Source: Ascidiimonas meishanensis
GTDB taxonomy: Bacteria; Bacteroidota; Bacteroidia; Flavobacteriales; Flavobacteriaceae
Direction of reading: 5' to 3'
DNA: 64,000 nt
Assembly: GCF_037782385.1 (NCBI RefSeq)
Contig: NZ_JBBEXD010000003.1
Span: 62,001-126,000 of the forward strand
In this document: positions 55,801-62,919 of the stretch, piece by piece
Position numbering within the stretch: the first letter of the stretch is position 1
How the letters are laid out: the number at the start of each line of letters is the position of its first letter
Translations under genes and position numbers: made by a program
Notes under the pieces: model-generated
The model's input: only the letters and a program-made list of their open reading frames with translations
What the model was told of the DNA's origin: nothing
The model's database searches: none

Positions 55801-56272
55801 TTCCATACTTCAAAAGATGAAACCTTTGAAAGCTTCAGCATATGCAGAAGGCACCTATGACGATTGGGTGAAGCCAAGAACAGCTACTATTACTTTATAT
55901 AGAAGAGTATTTGATGCCAGAACTACCTTTTTTGAAAATGCAATTACTTTTTCAAGATTTGCACAAAAGGCAGGAGATGGAATGTCCTATGCTGGATATG
56001 CCTTGACTTTAAGTGTAGTTGGGGCTGAAGTTGGAGTGCCTTTGGCACAAGTAGGTGGTTGGACATCATTTGGAGGTTCAGTAACGGAGAGCATATTAAC
56101 TGATCAGTACAACAGAACTTCCACTTCACTTGCTGTTAAAACTATAGATATTGCAACCGACGTATTAATAAAAAAAGTTCCGGGAAGTACTCAATTAGGA
56201 CAAACTATTCTTAGACAAAATAAATCTTTAAAATTGTCTTTAATAGAGAAAGCTATTAACAATGATTTTTAA
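49889..56272 (+). CDS. SpvB/RHS polymorphic toxin, 2127 residues
   Basis: Secreted giant of the TcB/TcC-like RHS class. Parts in order: signal peptide (about 1-20, ending LSSAQ); SpvB-type N-terminal domain (YTVPFALPPGIKDIVPPVSL); five FG-GAP/VCBS calcium loops (DFDGDGRMDFA, DFNGDGLTDVL, DFNGDGKTELL, DFNGDGKTDLS, DFNGDGKTDIL); many YD repeats (FTYDLYGNRTQ, FTYDGWNRLLAET); the RHS core (HRDYLGSILAITD, GFTGHEHFFGVNLIHMNG, GRFLSPDNYVQDP) ending NDPSGEF near residue 1813. A Gly/Ala-rich hydrophobic segment and a unique C-terminus (last 170 residues, no family recognised) follow, and this is the presumed toxin. A candidate immunity gene follows after 14 bases. Confidence 0.92.
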   Translation: MTTFLRFACILILFSQLSSAQTGADAGSTPAAFDVSLTGAATYTVPFALPPGIKDIVPPVSLTYSSQAGNGIAGWGWNIAGLSTITRIPSTKHHDGEIHPIDFSATDRYALDGQRLLLKSGSYGSPDSEYQTENYSNLKIKAIGVSRYGAGYGPAYFLVLYPDGSRAWYGNGGTSHNRLEWSIYKWQDNQGNYLLYSYKNVNNLLRLEKIRYGARTGNTAPNEILFYYGNRSRAEQTFIGGINFTRKALLTRIEVSTSGLLYRKYSLTHEASPTLAYDRLTKIVETNSAGQSRPAINLDYNDTADSFIKVNHTIALNPEISVESDQMASGDFDGDGRMDFATFKKNNTGTVSVFTRIGANSGAMVSLEAYGSDPERTATFASTILTSASKIPSWQALTTVTESRNTNSVTSTVKFRQARFFISAFNNEYVREWTPTAYVYQNYCNDGTRRAVPKDYISGDFNGDGLTDVLAINKSYSTKYCRTTSTGGGGGGQPRLQGSSSQDSTLLAPKNSNYKGGTSSCSCTTNTVNNGQVNFIDLDRRKTTNFANTAGYLHSTAPWAYGDRFYAIDFNGDGKTELLHIKDGKVLVYELTANNTLNLLYQHTDASIKQNEALLLGDFNGDGKTDLSAPTAAGSTNWRFFLSTGVTFQSFTKDIELDYRRNGVFSSSFNGSSSLQQSLWEYHYIAQDFNGDGKTDILKHTVITSLEDESLSKEYLSLYDNKHKANDSYVDFERSLNHVEDNTGVRKFGIPVFLDLIKSNGNLEYAYLDKDRIWSYTFEKDHRDEVLLREIDHNGLKQAITYHNLGIKETSDTEATYIAASDQVYPYANIALAPSFRVVKEVEESGEGISRHQLFKYRNGVSHLEGLGFLGFTLVRKTNVHGTNVPRLWNAIQTNPQLRGAVIHEWAAAQLTLDPPDGNTPSAFISRTQYTYATTLTANKVFINLPLQILHHDGLTNTQKTESYEYDHHNNVTRLQTVYQGGSQEVNYTYQHNPSSNDQDYHIGRVIEKVEATTLLGNTMTATEQFSYNNNIISQRKYKGHQTHWVQEDFTYDLYGNRTQKTISATGMSSRSEHFQYDNSGRYITQTTDAEGLVATMSFDALGNLIQSTDPYGRTTTFTYDGWNRLLAETNYLGQPTSISYQGTASGGLMKTIYSPDGGMSTETFNAFGWTLETTGLSLHQKQIKQQFNYDIQGKVLEESEPYFSNGSASQWNRNTYDLYGRLISHQSYTGKIITTTYNEKTVTVDDGTKVKSTTVDAIGNVVHATDPGGTINYTYHPNNQLKTASYNGNVVSILIDGWGRKTQLNDPSAGIYTYQYNAYGELIQETTPTGVTDYTLDPNGKTLQKKIIGNETHMTLNYTYDGSTKMLSQISGTDAHFGKSYQYTYGYDSYQRPISIIENNDAAIFETHTTFDALGRAQSTEYKTLHKATNTQNNVRIRNVYSTEGILHELKDWSSGTSLWKLTDQNHRGQPLTIQLGNGYTKTRQYDAFGLPTQIWDHKPNTALRALKMTYDFNAQRGILNSRTNHGFSWNEGFTYDSQDRLTQISGSITLNQQYDAEGRFTNKSNVGGYSYDQAKKYRIAALDLNTTGDAWFQNHPLQQITYNAFKNPVEIQEEGHGRVSFEYHPMMGRSHAYYGGNQTDKHQRTYHKHYSSISPVEITTNTQTNTTKITTFIGGDAYTAPIMHIRQVGNGAFNAYHYLHRDYLGSILAITDSSGTLREQRQFGAWGTADQFVNNNNNTQFGYESSLINRGFTGHEHFFGVNLIHMNGRMYDAVLGRFLSPDNYVQDPYNTQSFNRYGYVWNNPLSYNDPSGEFLLGAILVGAIIGGTAAAFKSGANFGSILIGAFIGGVASGVGAGFSNVALGGSFFGSAALSATGFTAGFTAGAIGGLTAGFVSASLTAWTQGSSFLGGIRAGIYGGAIGSISGGIIGGISGGLRAQRQGLDFFHNSSLGVKSAIVDSDILKRKLEASILQKMKPLKASAYAEGTYDDWVKPRTATITLYRRVFDARTTFFENAITFSRFAQKAGDGMSYAGYALTLSVVGAEVGVPLAQVGGWTSFGGSVTESILTDQYNRTSTSLAVKTIDIATDVLIKKVPGSTQLGQTILRQNKSLKLSLIEKAINNDF
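55107..55321 (+). repeat. RHS core direct repeat, copy A (in the intact gene)
   Basis: From TACCCAGTTTGGGTATGAAA to the DPSGEF codons this stretch is almost base-for-base repeated at 57776-57990. After it the two copies diverge completely. Confidence 0.9.
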
Positions 56273-56286
56273 CTAAATTATGTAAT

Positions 56287-56487
56287 ATGGAAATATTTAA
56301 GGGAATAGGCTTAATAACTTTAGGAATTTTATATTTTATTTTTTTCAATAAAAAACTACATGAAGATTCTGATCCTCAATATATTAAATTTGATCATAAA
56401 TCAAGAAGAATTATGGGTTTTGTGGCCGCATCTGGTTGTATTTTGATGGGGCTGTTTTTTATTTTCATGGAATTAAAGTTGTTATAA
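56287..56487 (+). CDS. Two-helix small membrane protein, candidate immunity
   Basis: A 66-residue membrane protein with two hydrophobic segments (FKGIGLITLGILYFIFF and MGFVAASGCILMGLFFIFM) around a charged loop. It begins 14 bases after the RHS stop, the usual place for immunity to the RHS C-terminal toxin. A membrane immunity protein would suit a membrane-active toxin, in line with the hydrophobic start of the RHS tip. No family recognised. Confidence 0.6.
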   Translation: MEIFKGIGLITLGILYFIFFNKKLHEDSDPQYIKFDHKSRRIMGFVAASGCILMGLFFIFMELKLL

Positions 56488-56501
56488 GATATTTGAATTG
56501 A

Positions 56502-56932
56502 ATGGAAATTATAAAAAGGAGTTGCCTTATTAGGCATAAGTATTTCATATTTTATTGATTTTAAGTTGGATAGGGAGATTTTTATTGAAAAACATAAATG
56601 AAAGAATTAATTACAATTGGAAAAGCATTCTTGTAGTTCTCTCAGTATAATTTGCTGATAAAGTAATAAATGGGGAGAATTATAATATTGAATTTTTATC
56701 ATAGGGCATTTTATGCTTATTGACAGGACTTGGTGCATCTACTCTAAAAGAACATTATGGGATAAGAAGATGGGAATACTATCAGGCAGACGCATGGAAT
56801 TGGAATGCAAGAAAGTTTTATGATATTTGGGTAGGTTCTTCTTATCGATATTATAGTCCAAGCCTTCACCATGAAAATTTCACTAATAATGTTTTTAGGA
56901 TTATCAAAAATCGTCCTGTTTTACCAAGATGA
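56502..56932 (+). pseudogene. Decayed membrane-protein gene(s) resembling the candidate immunity gene
   Basis: From ATG 56502 the frame MEII, then after a +1 shift in an A run GVALLGISISYFIDFKL, resembles the start of the preceding gene (MEIFKGIGLITLGILYFI). Downstream, interrupted by stops, come YNWKSILVVLSV, GILCLLTGLGASTLKEHYG and an open 70-codon end from 56720 rich in Trp/Tyr (RRWEYYQADAWNWNARKFYD). This looks like one or two degraded small membrane genes, probably a former immunity gene for a lost toxin tip. It accounts for most of the 518-base gap 56488-57005. Confidence 0.5.
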
Positions 56933-57005
56933 AAAATTTTTGGAAATAGATATAACTTGGTTTAATTCTTAACATATTGCAAATAATTTTATTAATAAAA
57001 TAGTT

Positions 57006-57686
57006 ATGATTATAAAAAAATGCTTTTTCCTTCTAACATTTTTGTTCATAGTTTATACTTATGGCCAAGATAAGAGTTATAGAGGATACCTTGCCTTTCA
57101 GAATTATGACAACAAGAAATTTCCAGTCAATAAATTAAATCAATTATACGGAGAGGCGCTACATTTTTTCTCTGATAAAATTGTTTTAAAATACAACAAG
57201 TTTCCAGGAACCTGCTTAAGTCCTACTTCTCGTTTATACAATTTTCTTATTGAGGAAGATGTAATTTCTGGATACGTAGATATTTATGAAAAAGAAAAAA
57301 TCCCAAATAGCAAAGGGTATCTAAGTAGAGAAGATTTTGTTAAAGATCTAAAAAAGGAGGTAAAACTTTATTTTGTAGGCAGCGTAGCTCACGATACACG
57401 ATATAAAGCATACATTTTTAAATATTATAAAAAAATTGGAGGTTTAACTATTTTAAAAGAATTGATGGTTAATATTAAAGATAATCATGTTACGTCTATT
57501 TTAGTTTTTGCAAAAACTTGTCTTTCAGATTTTGGTTATAAACAATTTACAATCTTTTTAGGAGAAAATGAGTTTATTCACAAAGTAAAAACATTGTATT
57601 CAGATGTTATTGGTGTCGAAGAAGTAGAAGAAGAACCTATATATTTTAGAATTAATTCGGAAGGTTTTGTTATCGTACAGGAATAG
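57006..57686 (+). CDS. Secreted hypothetical protein in toxin-immunity region
   Basis: A 226-residue protein with a Sec signal peptide (about residues 1-20, ending YTYGQ). The mature protein is Lys/Tyr/Phe-rich without recognised motifs; it has one pair of cysteines (GTCLSP, KTCLSDFG). The stretch DNKKFPVNKLNQLYGEAL matches the start of the truncated gene at 59766 (KNEKFPVNAISEKI), so both derive from one family. It lies between two RHS tips and might be an immunity or accessory protein. Function unknown. Confidence 0.6.
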   Translation: MIIKKCFFLLTFLFIVYTYGQDKSYRGYLAFQNYDNKKFPVNKLNQLYGEALHFFSDKIVLKYNKFPGTCLSPTSRLYNFLIEEDVISGYVDIYEKEKIPNSKGYLSREDFVKDLKKEVKLYFVGSVAHDTRYKAYIFKYYKKIGGLTILKELMVNIKDNHVTSILVFAKTCLSDFGYKQFTIFLGENEFIHKVKTLYSDVIGVEEVEEEPIYFRINSEGFVIVQE

Positions 57687-57762
57687 TTTAAGGCAAAAAA
57701 CATTTAACGAATAAAAAGAAGTACAAATATTTGTTGAAAGAAAAAATTAATATTTTCATTAA

Positions 57763-58950
57763 ACTAGAATAAACGATACCCAGTTTGGGTATGAAAGTTC
57801 TTTGATAAACCGTGGCTTTACAGGGCACGAACATTTCTTCGGGGTAAACCTCATCCATATGAACGGCAGAATGTACGATGCTGTTTTGGGCAGGTTTTTA
57901 TCGCCCGATAATTATGTACAAGACCCCTACAATACCCAAAGTTTTAACAGGTATGGATATGTTTGGAATAATCCGTTAAATAACTCAGATCCTAGTGGTG
58001 AATTTTTGGTTTCTGCATTGATAGGAGCAGCTATTGGTGTAATTACTAATGGTATAAGTAATTTAGTCAATAACCGTGCATTTTTTGAAGGGGCTGGTTC
58101 CGCTGCATTGTATGGAGCAATTGGAGGAGCAGTATCATTTGGTATTGGAGAAATTACAAAAGGTATATCCAATGCATTTCTAAGTGGAGTTTTTCAGATT
58201 TCTGCTCATGGATTAAGTGGCGGTATTTTGGCTAATGTTCAAGGAGGTAAATTTGGTGCAGGATTTTTAAGTGGATCTATAAGCTCTATTATATCTACAA
58301 GTGTAAGTTCTGTGAAGCTAAATTCTAATTTTTGGTCTGTGAGTGTAAAAATTACCTCCTCTGGACTTTCTGGTGGATTGGGAAGCTTACTGGGAGGAGG
58401 TAAGTTTTTAGATGGTGTTAGACAAGGATTAATTTCAGGCATTCTAAACCATGGTGTGCACAGCGGTTGGTTTGGTATAAACATGCAAGCTGCAGTTATA
58501 ACAGGAAGAATAAGGCATCTATTTGGACCAGATGCAACAATTTTATCTGGCTCTGCTGCTGCTGGTTTTGGTTTAGGTCTTAAAGGAGAAAAGGGAGCTT
58601 TGTTTATAGAACGTGGTAAAGATAAATATCAGATATTTGAAGTAGATGATGTTGGTGTTGGTGGATCTACACCTTCTGCTTCTGCTGGTGTCAGTATTAC
58701 TAGGTTATATTATTCAGGCAACGCTAATTTTGATCATACAGTTTTTCTGGGAAATAGGTGGGAAACAAATATAGGTGTTGATGCTTTAATCGGAGTTGGT
58801 GTTTCTGCTATATATTCGGAAGTTCCAAATTCTGGAGGTAATTTTGTTATAGGGGTTGGTATAACAGGTGGAGTAGGAATAAGCTTGACAATCTTGGACA
58901 TTAATATTAATTTAGGAAAAACAACAAGAACTAATCCTTGGAAAAAGTAA
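57763..58950 (+). pseudogene. Orphan RHS C-terminal tip module
   Basis: A promoterless 3' piece of an RHS gene. The frame opens after a TAA at 57760 and has no ATG before the RHS core; TTG 57802 is the first possible start. It encodes only the last core segment (GFTGHEHFFGVNLIHMNG ... SDPSGEF) and a new tail of about 310 residues, Gly/Ala-rich then beta-rich (VFLGNRWETNIGVDALIG), different from the tip of the intact gene. Such orphan tips can be swapped into the main gene by recombination across the shared core. It is not a broken gene in the sense of frameshifts, but probably silent. Confidence 0.8.
57776..57990 (+). repeat. RHS core direct repeat, copy B (orphan tip)
   Basis: Near-identical to 55107-55321, with a few mostly silent changes (CATATGAACGGCAGAATG against CACATGAACGGACGTATG). 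It ends at the DPSGEF codons. Confidence 0.9.
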
Positions 58951-58957
58951 CACAAGA

Positions 58958-59323
58958 ATGAAGTATAGAATAATTTTGATCCTGTTTTGTTACAGCTGTT
59001 TTAATTGTCAAAGAAATGATATTTATACATCCATAGATTTCCATTTTGAAAAAAAGATAGAAGTAAAGAAATATACTAATGAAAGAGGAACGTCTATTCT
59101 TAATAACAAATACGCTTTGCATTCAGCTTCTCCTCTCCTTAATAAAAAGCCAGATTGGTTGATAGAAAGAAATCCTGCTGAATACAGTTTTCGGAAAACA
59201 CCGTTTCAGCCTACAATACATGACATTGAGCCTCCATATCTGTTTATCAAGAAAGCAGAATCTGATAAATTTTGGGTAATCAAAAATAGTGATACTCTTG
59301 TATTTCATCTGGAGAAATATTAA
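58958..59323 (+). CDS. Small lipoprotein after orphan RHS tip, candidate immunity
   Basis: A 121-residue predicted lipoprotein: ILILFCYSCFNCQRND offers lipobox cysteines near residues 14-17. The mature part is polar, with KKPDWLIERNPAEYSF and a beta-rich end (FWVIKNSDTLVFHL). It starts 7 bases after the orphan tip, the position of an immunity gene. Function by position only. Confidence 0.6.
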   Translation: MKYRIILILFCYSCFNCQRNDIYTSIDFHFEKKIEVKKYTNERGTSILNNKYALHSASPLLNKKPDWLIERNPAEYSFRKTPFQPTIHDIEPPYLFIKKAESDKFWVIKNSDTLVFHLEKY

Positions 59324-59338
59324 CTTTTGGATGGGCAT

Positions 59339-59779
59339 ATGTACAAAATGAACCGTTATATTGCACTAAAAACAGAGCGCATAGACCAGATTATATGCTT
59401 TAAATGGATCTACATGGTAGTTAAAAAAGCTTTTAATGATACCATAATAATCATTAAAAACACAGATACTTTAAATTTACATCCATTGAATAAAAAAATA
59501 GGCGGCCTACGTGTCGGAATAAAAAATGCTACTTGGCCTTTTGCAAGTCTAAGTGCTTCAGGCGGTCAACTTGTAATTAGCAGCATTTATGGCACTTATA
59601 AATTTAATGAAAATGAAATCTTAGATTTATCTGAATATGTGCTAATCCCACTGCTTGGTCAGGGAATTAAAATATCACATACCAAAAAAGAATACCCTTC
59701 ACAAATTATTTTTTGGTATTTTGGAAAACTTGAAAAATTAATCAAAGAAATAAAGACGCATCTCAATGAAACTAAATAA
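59339..59779 (+). CDS. PH-like domain hypothetical protein
   Basis: A protein of about 146 residues with no signal peptide. Its middle and end (NATWPFASLSASGGQLVISS, GIKISHTKKEYPSQIIFWYF, then a closing helix KLEKLIKEIK) look like a bacterial PH-like fold, a type often found among accessory genes of polymorphic-toxin loci. Start is uncertain: ATGs at 59339 and 59348 and a TTG at 59327 are all in frame; 59339 is used. It follows the lipoprotein gene by 15 bases and overlaps the next frame by 14. Confidence 0.5.
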   Translation: MYKMNRYIALKTERIDQIICFKWIYMVVKKAFNDTIIIIKNTDTLNLHPLNKKIGGLRVGIKNATWPFASLSASGGQLVISSIYGTYKFNENEILDLSEYVLIPLLGQGIKISHTKKEYPSQIIFWYFGKLEKLIKEIKTHLNETK

Positions 59780-59966
59780 AACCCTAACGTTTCTCCTTAT
59801 TTGTAATCTGGGCATATTTTGTGTTTGTAGTGCTCAGAATTTTGGAGCCTTTAAAAATGAAAAATTTCCAGTAAATGCAATTTCAGAAAAGATCATTGAA
59901 AAAAGAAACCTGAAAGAAAAAATGGAAACGCTGTCAACTTGTGATTGGAGAAATATTGAGTTTTAA
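59766..59966 (+). pseudogene. Truncated secreted protein, paralogue of the 57006 gene
   Basis: A 66-residue frame with a signal peptide (LLICNLGIFCVCSAQ) then NFGAFKNEKFPVNAISEKI, which parallels LAFQNYDNKKFPVNKLNQLY in the 226-residue protein at 57006. It stops soon after, so it is probably the 5' remnant of a deleted homologue. The ATG overlaps the end of the preceding gene. Confidence 0.5.
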
Positions 59967-60036
59967 ACCTTGGTAAACGCAGGCAATATAATGCTAATAA
60001 AATACTAGTAACAATTAAATTAAAGTAAAGTAAAGT

Positions 60037-60636
60037 ATGAGAAGTATGATCACTAACACCCAATTTTTATTGCTTTTTTTCCTACTATCGCTGCCTTTAT
60101 GGAGCGTTGCACAAGACACCATACCTTCTAGTAATGAGGAAAACAAAAATGCCATTATCTATATAGTGAGAACTTCTCCTATGGCTTCTGCCATTAACTT
60201 TCGGTTTTTTGTAGATGGAAATTATGTGGGAAAGTTTCATCATAATGGATATCTTAAACTCTATGTGTCTCCTGGGAGACATGTGATAAGTGCAAAAGCA
60301 GAAAATCTTTTTGTTATGGAAGCTCAATTAGAACCTGGTAAGGTGTACGCCATTGATGCGGCAGTACAGATGGGTGCATTCTATGCAGCGGTTCAGCTTG
60401 TTCCCGTAAAGGTAGAAAGAGAACGTCATTTTACGAGAGTACAAAAAAGACTAGCAAAGAGTTCCAGAAAGACGTTTAATAATGATGAACTCAAAAAGAA
60501 AACGCTTGAATATACAGAAATCATTAAAAAAGCATCGCATAAATATTATAAGAAAAAGAAAAAAGGAAAAGACATTCCTGTTTTAAGCGAAGCAATTGAT
60601 GAGGAATTATTACTAAGTTACCGAACTAAATCCTGA
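60037..60636 (+). CDS. DUF2846-like secreted protein
   Basis: A 199-residue protein with a Sec signal peptide (to about residue 26, SVAQD). The mature domain (about 40-135) has the DUF2846-type pattern IIYIVRTSPMASAINFRFFV, DGNYVGKFHHNGYLKLYVSPG and a Gly-Lys-Val-Tyr turn before AIDAAVQMGAFYAAVQL. The tail is very basic (KYYKKKKKGKD). It sits 5 bases before the next gene, as an operon. Role unknown; DUF2846 proteins are usually envelope-associated. Confidence 0.75.
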   Translation: MRSMITNTQFLLLFFLLSLPLWSVAQDTIPSSNEENKNAIIYIVRTSPMASAINFRFFVDGNYVGKFHHNGYLKLYVSPGRHVISAKAENLFVMEAQLEPGKVYAIDAAVQMGAFYAAVQLVPVKVERERHFTRVQKRLAKSSRKTFNNDELKKKTLEYTEIIKKASHKYYKKKKKGKDIPVLSEAIDEELLLSYRTKS

Positions 60637-60641
60637 TAATT

Positions 60642-61103
60642 ATGGCATTTTATCGCCGCTCCATTACTTCTTGGGAACTGAGAATCTTAAAAACAGTAAT
60701 ACCTTTAATGTTATTACTATTTATAGGTCTAATGGGTTATAGTATGCTTAAGCCATCACCTTACATACGTTTAACGTACTCATCTGAAGTTACTATGAAA
60801 GTCATAAAGATGACCCACTATAAAGGGACGGTGATTTTAAATGATTCCATTGTGATACCCTACAACTGTCCAGAAATAGTGCTGGAAAATCAAAAGGTAC
60901 CCAATTCTTATCGGTTAGATACCATAAGAAAATTTAAAATTGGTGCAAACTTTAGACCGCCCTTTCAAATAATTAAACCAAAAGATTCTGAGATGCTCTG
61001 CACTATAGATGGATGGGATACCGCATACTTTAGACTTAATGGCGCCAAAGAACCTTTAAATTGGCTTCAACTCCTTCGCAAATCCCTATACGATTCTCAA
61101 TAA
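60642..61103 (+). CDS. Single-pass membrane protein, unknown function
   Basis: A 153-residue protein with one N-terminal membrane helix (about 20-38, VIPLMLLLFIGLMGYSML) and a soluble outside domain of short beta-strands (KMTHYKGTVILNDSIVIPYN). It follows the DUF2846-like gene by 5 bases and its 3' end overlaps the convergent alcohol dehydrogenase gene by 7 bases. Not recognised. Confidence 0.65.
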   Translation: MAFYRRSITSWELRILKTVIPLMLLLFIGLMGYSMLKPSPYIRLTYSSEVTMKVIKMTHYKGTVILNDSIVIPYNCPEIVLENQKVPNSYRLDTIRKFKIGANFRPPFQIIKPKDSEMLCTIDGWDTAYFRLNGAKEPLNWLQLLRKSLYDSQ

Positions 61104-62257
61104 CTCATCTCTACTATTTCTTTTACCTTTTCTGGGCTTACACTTTGGTTTTCGCCCAATCCTTTCCAGCCGCGTTTTTCAAAACGGGTTTTAATAAAAT
61201 CTGCGGTAGTGTGGTAGTCTTCAGTATATTCAGAAAGTTTGGTTTGTACGCCTAAGTAATGAAAGAAATCTACGGTTTTTTCAATGGCTTGTCTGGCAAT
61301 TTCTTCATCAGTATCGCCTTGTAAATTCCAAACCTCACGGCCATATTGTGCCAGCTTCTCTTTTTTCTCGTTAAACATCACCTTATAAAGGTTAGGGCCA
61401 ACAATGGCAAGTGTTCTTGCATGGTCTATTTCGTAAAGCGCGGTGAGTTCATGCCCTATCATATGCGTAGCCCAATCAGACGGGACACCTTTTTGTATGA
61501 GTCCGTTAAGTGCCATAGTGCAGCACCACATAAAATTACTGGCAGCCGTGTAATCGTCTGGTTTTAAGATCACATCTGGCCCAATCTGGATTAATGTTTT
61601 AAGGATACTCTCACTAAAGCGATCTTGTAAATACGCATCGTGTTTATAGGTAAGGTATTGTTCCATTACATGCGTAAAGGCATCAATTACTCCGTTTTGT
61701 AATTGTCTTTTAGGCAAGGAAGCAATAACAGTAGGGTCGCAAACCGAGAATTTAGGAAAAAGTGCACCACCACCAAAGGGTAATTTTTCTTTAGTGGCCT
61801 CAATGGTCACTACGGCGCCTGAGTTCATTTCACTTCCAGTGGCGGGCAGTGTAAGCACTGTGCCAAAAGGAATGGCGTTTGCCTTGATACTTTTTCTCTT
61901 GAGCAGGATCTCCATGGGAATACCAGCATAATTAACCGCAGCACTTATAAACTTTACGCCATCAATCACACTACCACCACCTACGGCTAGAATAAAATCT
62001 ACTTTTTTCTCTTTTACCAGCGCCACTGCTTTTATTAAAGTTTCGTATCGCGGATTGGGTTCTATCCCTGCAAATTCAAAGACTTTGTTATTTTTCAGAG
62101 CGTTTTTTACCTGATTGTAGATGCCATTTTTCTTGATGCTACCGCCTCCGTAGCAAAGGAGAACACGAGATTTTTCAGGGATTTCACCTTCAATTGCGGA
62201 AATCTGACCCTTGCCAAAAATCAGTTTTACAGGATTATATAATTCAAAATTATTCAT
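61097..62257 (-). CDS. Iron-dependent NADP alcohol dehydrogenase (YqhD/butanol-dehydrogenase type)
   Basis: Group III alcohol dehydrogenase of 386 residues that reduces aldehydes with NADPH. Nucleotide-binding motif AVGGGSVIDGVKFI; then LPATGSEMNSGAVVT, and the metal ligands in NGVIDAFTHVMEQY (Asp, His), HMIGHELTALYEIDHARTLAI (two His). This segment is closest to the YqhD/BdhA branch. Cytosolic. It is the last gene of the minus-strand group nadD-gmk-yicC, 74 bases after nadD, and may have its own promoter. Confidence 0.93.
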   Translation of the reverse strand: MNNFELYNPVKLIFGKGQISAIEGEIPEKSRVLLCYGGGSIKKNGIYNQVKNALKNNKVFEFAGIEPNPRYETLIKAVALVKEKKVDFILAVGGGSVIDGVKFISAAVNYAGIPMEILLKRKSIKANAIPFGTVLTLPATGSEMNSGAVVTIEATKEKLPFGGGALFPKFSVCDPTVIASLPKRQLQNGVIDAFTHVMEQYLTYKHDAYLQDRFSESILKTLIQIGPDVILKPDDYTAASNFMWCCTMALNGLIQKGVPSDWATHMIGHELTALYEIDHARTLAIVGPNLYKVMFNEKKEKLAQYGREVWNLQGDTDEEIARQAIEKTVDFFHYLGVQTKLSEYTEDYHTTADFIKTRFEKRGWKGLGENQSVSPEKVKEIVEMSY

Positions 62258-62331
62258 AACACTAGTTTGTTTAGCAAAGGTACGAATGTGCCTACGGCTT
62301 CTGTATTAAGGGAATATTAAAGCTTCGCTTT

Positions 62332-62916
62332 TTATTTGTAAAAATTCATTTCGTCCAGATATTTCCAGACTGCTTCGGGAAGCATGGGGCGGATATTTTT
62401 ACCTTCAGAGATTGCCTTTCTGATAAAGGTAGAAGAAAGTTCCATTATAGGAGCATTAATAGCATGTATTTTTGGATGCCCTTTAAACTGATGTTCTACT
62501 TGACCTTCAGATTTTCGGGGATATACATAGATGGAATGATTCTCTAGGATCACCTCATAATTTTTCCACTTGTGAAAGCTTTTTAGATTGTCCTCCCCCA
62601 TGATAAGGGCAAATTCCGTATCCGGATATTCTTCTTGAAGATGTGCAAGTGTTTTTACGGTGTAATTAGGCTGCGGTAATTTAAACTCTACATTGCTAGG
62701 TTTAAGTTTAGGATAGTCTTTGGTAGCTTCAAAAACCATTTGATACCGGTGGTGATCGTCTAATAACGTACGCTTATTTTTATGTGGGTTATGGGGTGTA
62801 ACTACTAGCCAAATAGCATCAAGATCACTGTATTCTGCCAGATGGTTAGCAATAATAAGGTGTCCCACATGAATGGGATTGAAAGTTCCAAAATAGAGAC
62901 CCACCTTTTTCTGCAT
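62332..62916 (-). CDS. nadD: Nicotinate-nucleotide adenylyltransferase
   Basis: Makes nicotinate adenine dinucleotide from nicotinate mononucleotide and ATP. The 194-residue protein has the nucleotidyltransferase start LYFGTFNPIHVGHLIIANHL (HxGH) and the C-terminal SSTFIRKAISEG (ISSTxxR) motif. GEDNLKSFHKWKNY is also family-typical. It starts 3 bases after gmk and is co-transcribed with it. Confidence 0.95.
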   Translation of the reverse strand: MQKKVGLYFGTFNPIHVGHLIIANHLAEYSDLDAIWLVVTPHNPHKNKRTLLDDHHRYQMVFEATKDYPKLKPSNVEFKLPQPNYTVKTLAHLQEEYPDTEFALIMGEDNLKSFHKWKNYEVILENHSIYVYPRKSEGQVEHQFKGHPKIHAINAPIMELSSTFIRKAISEGKNIRPMLPEAVWKYLDEMNFYK

Positions 62917-62919
62917 GGC

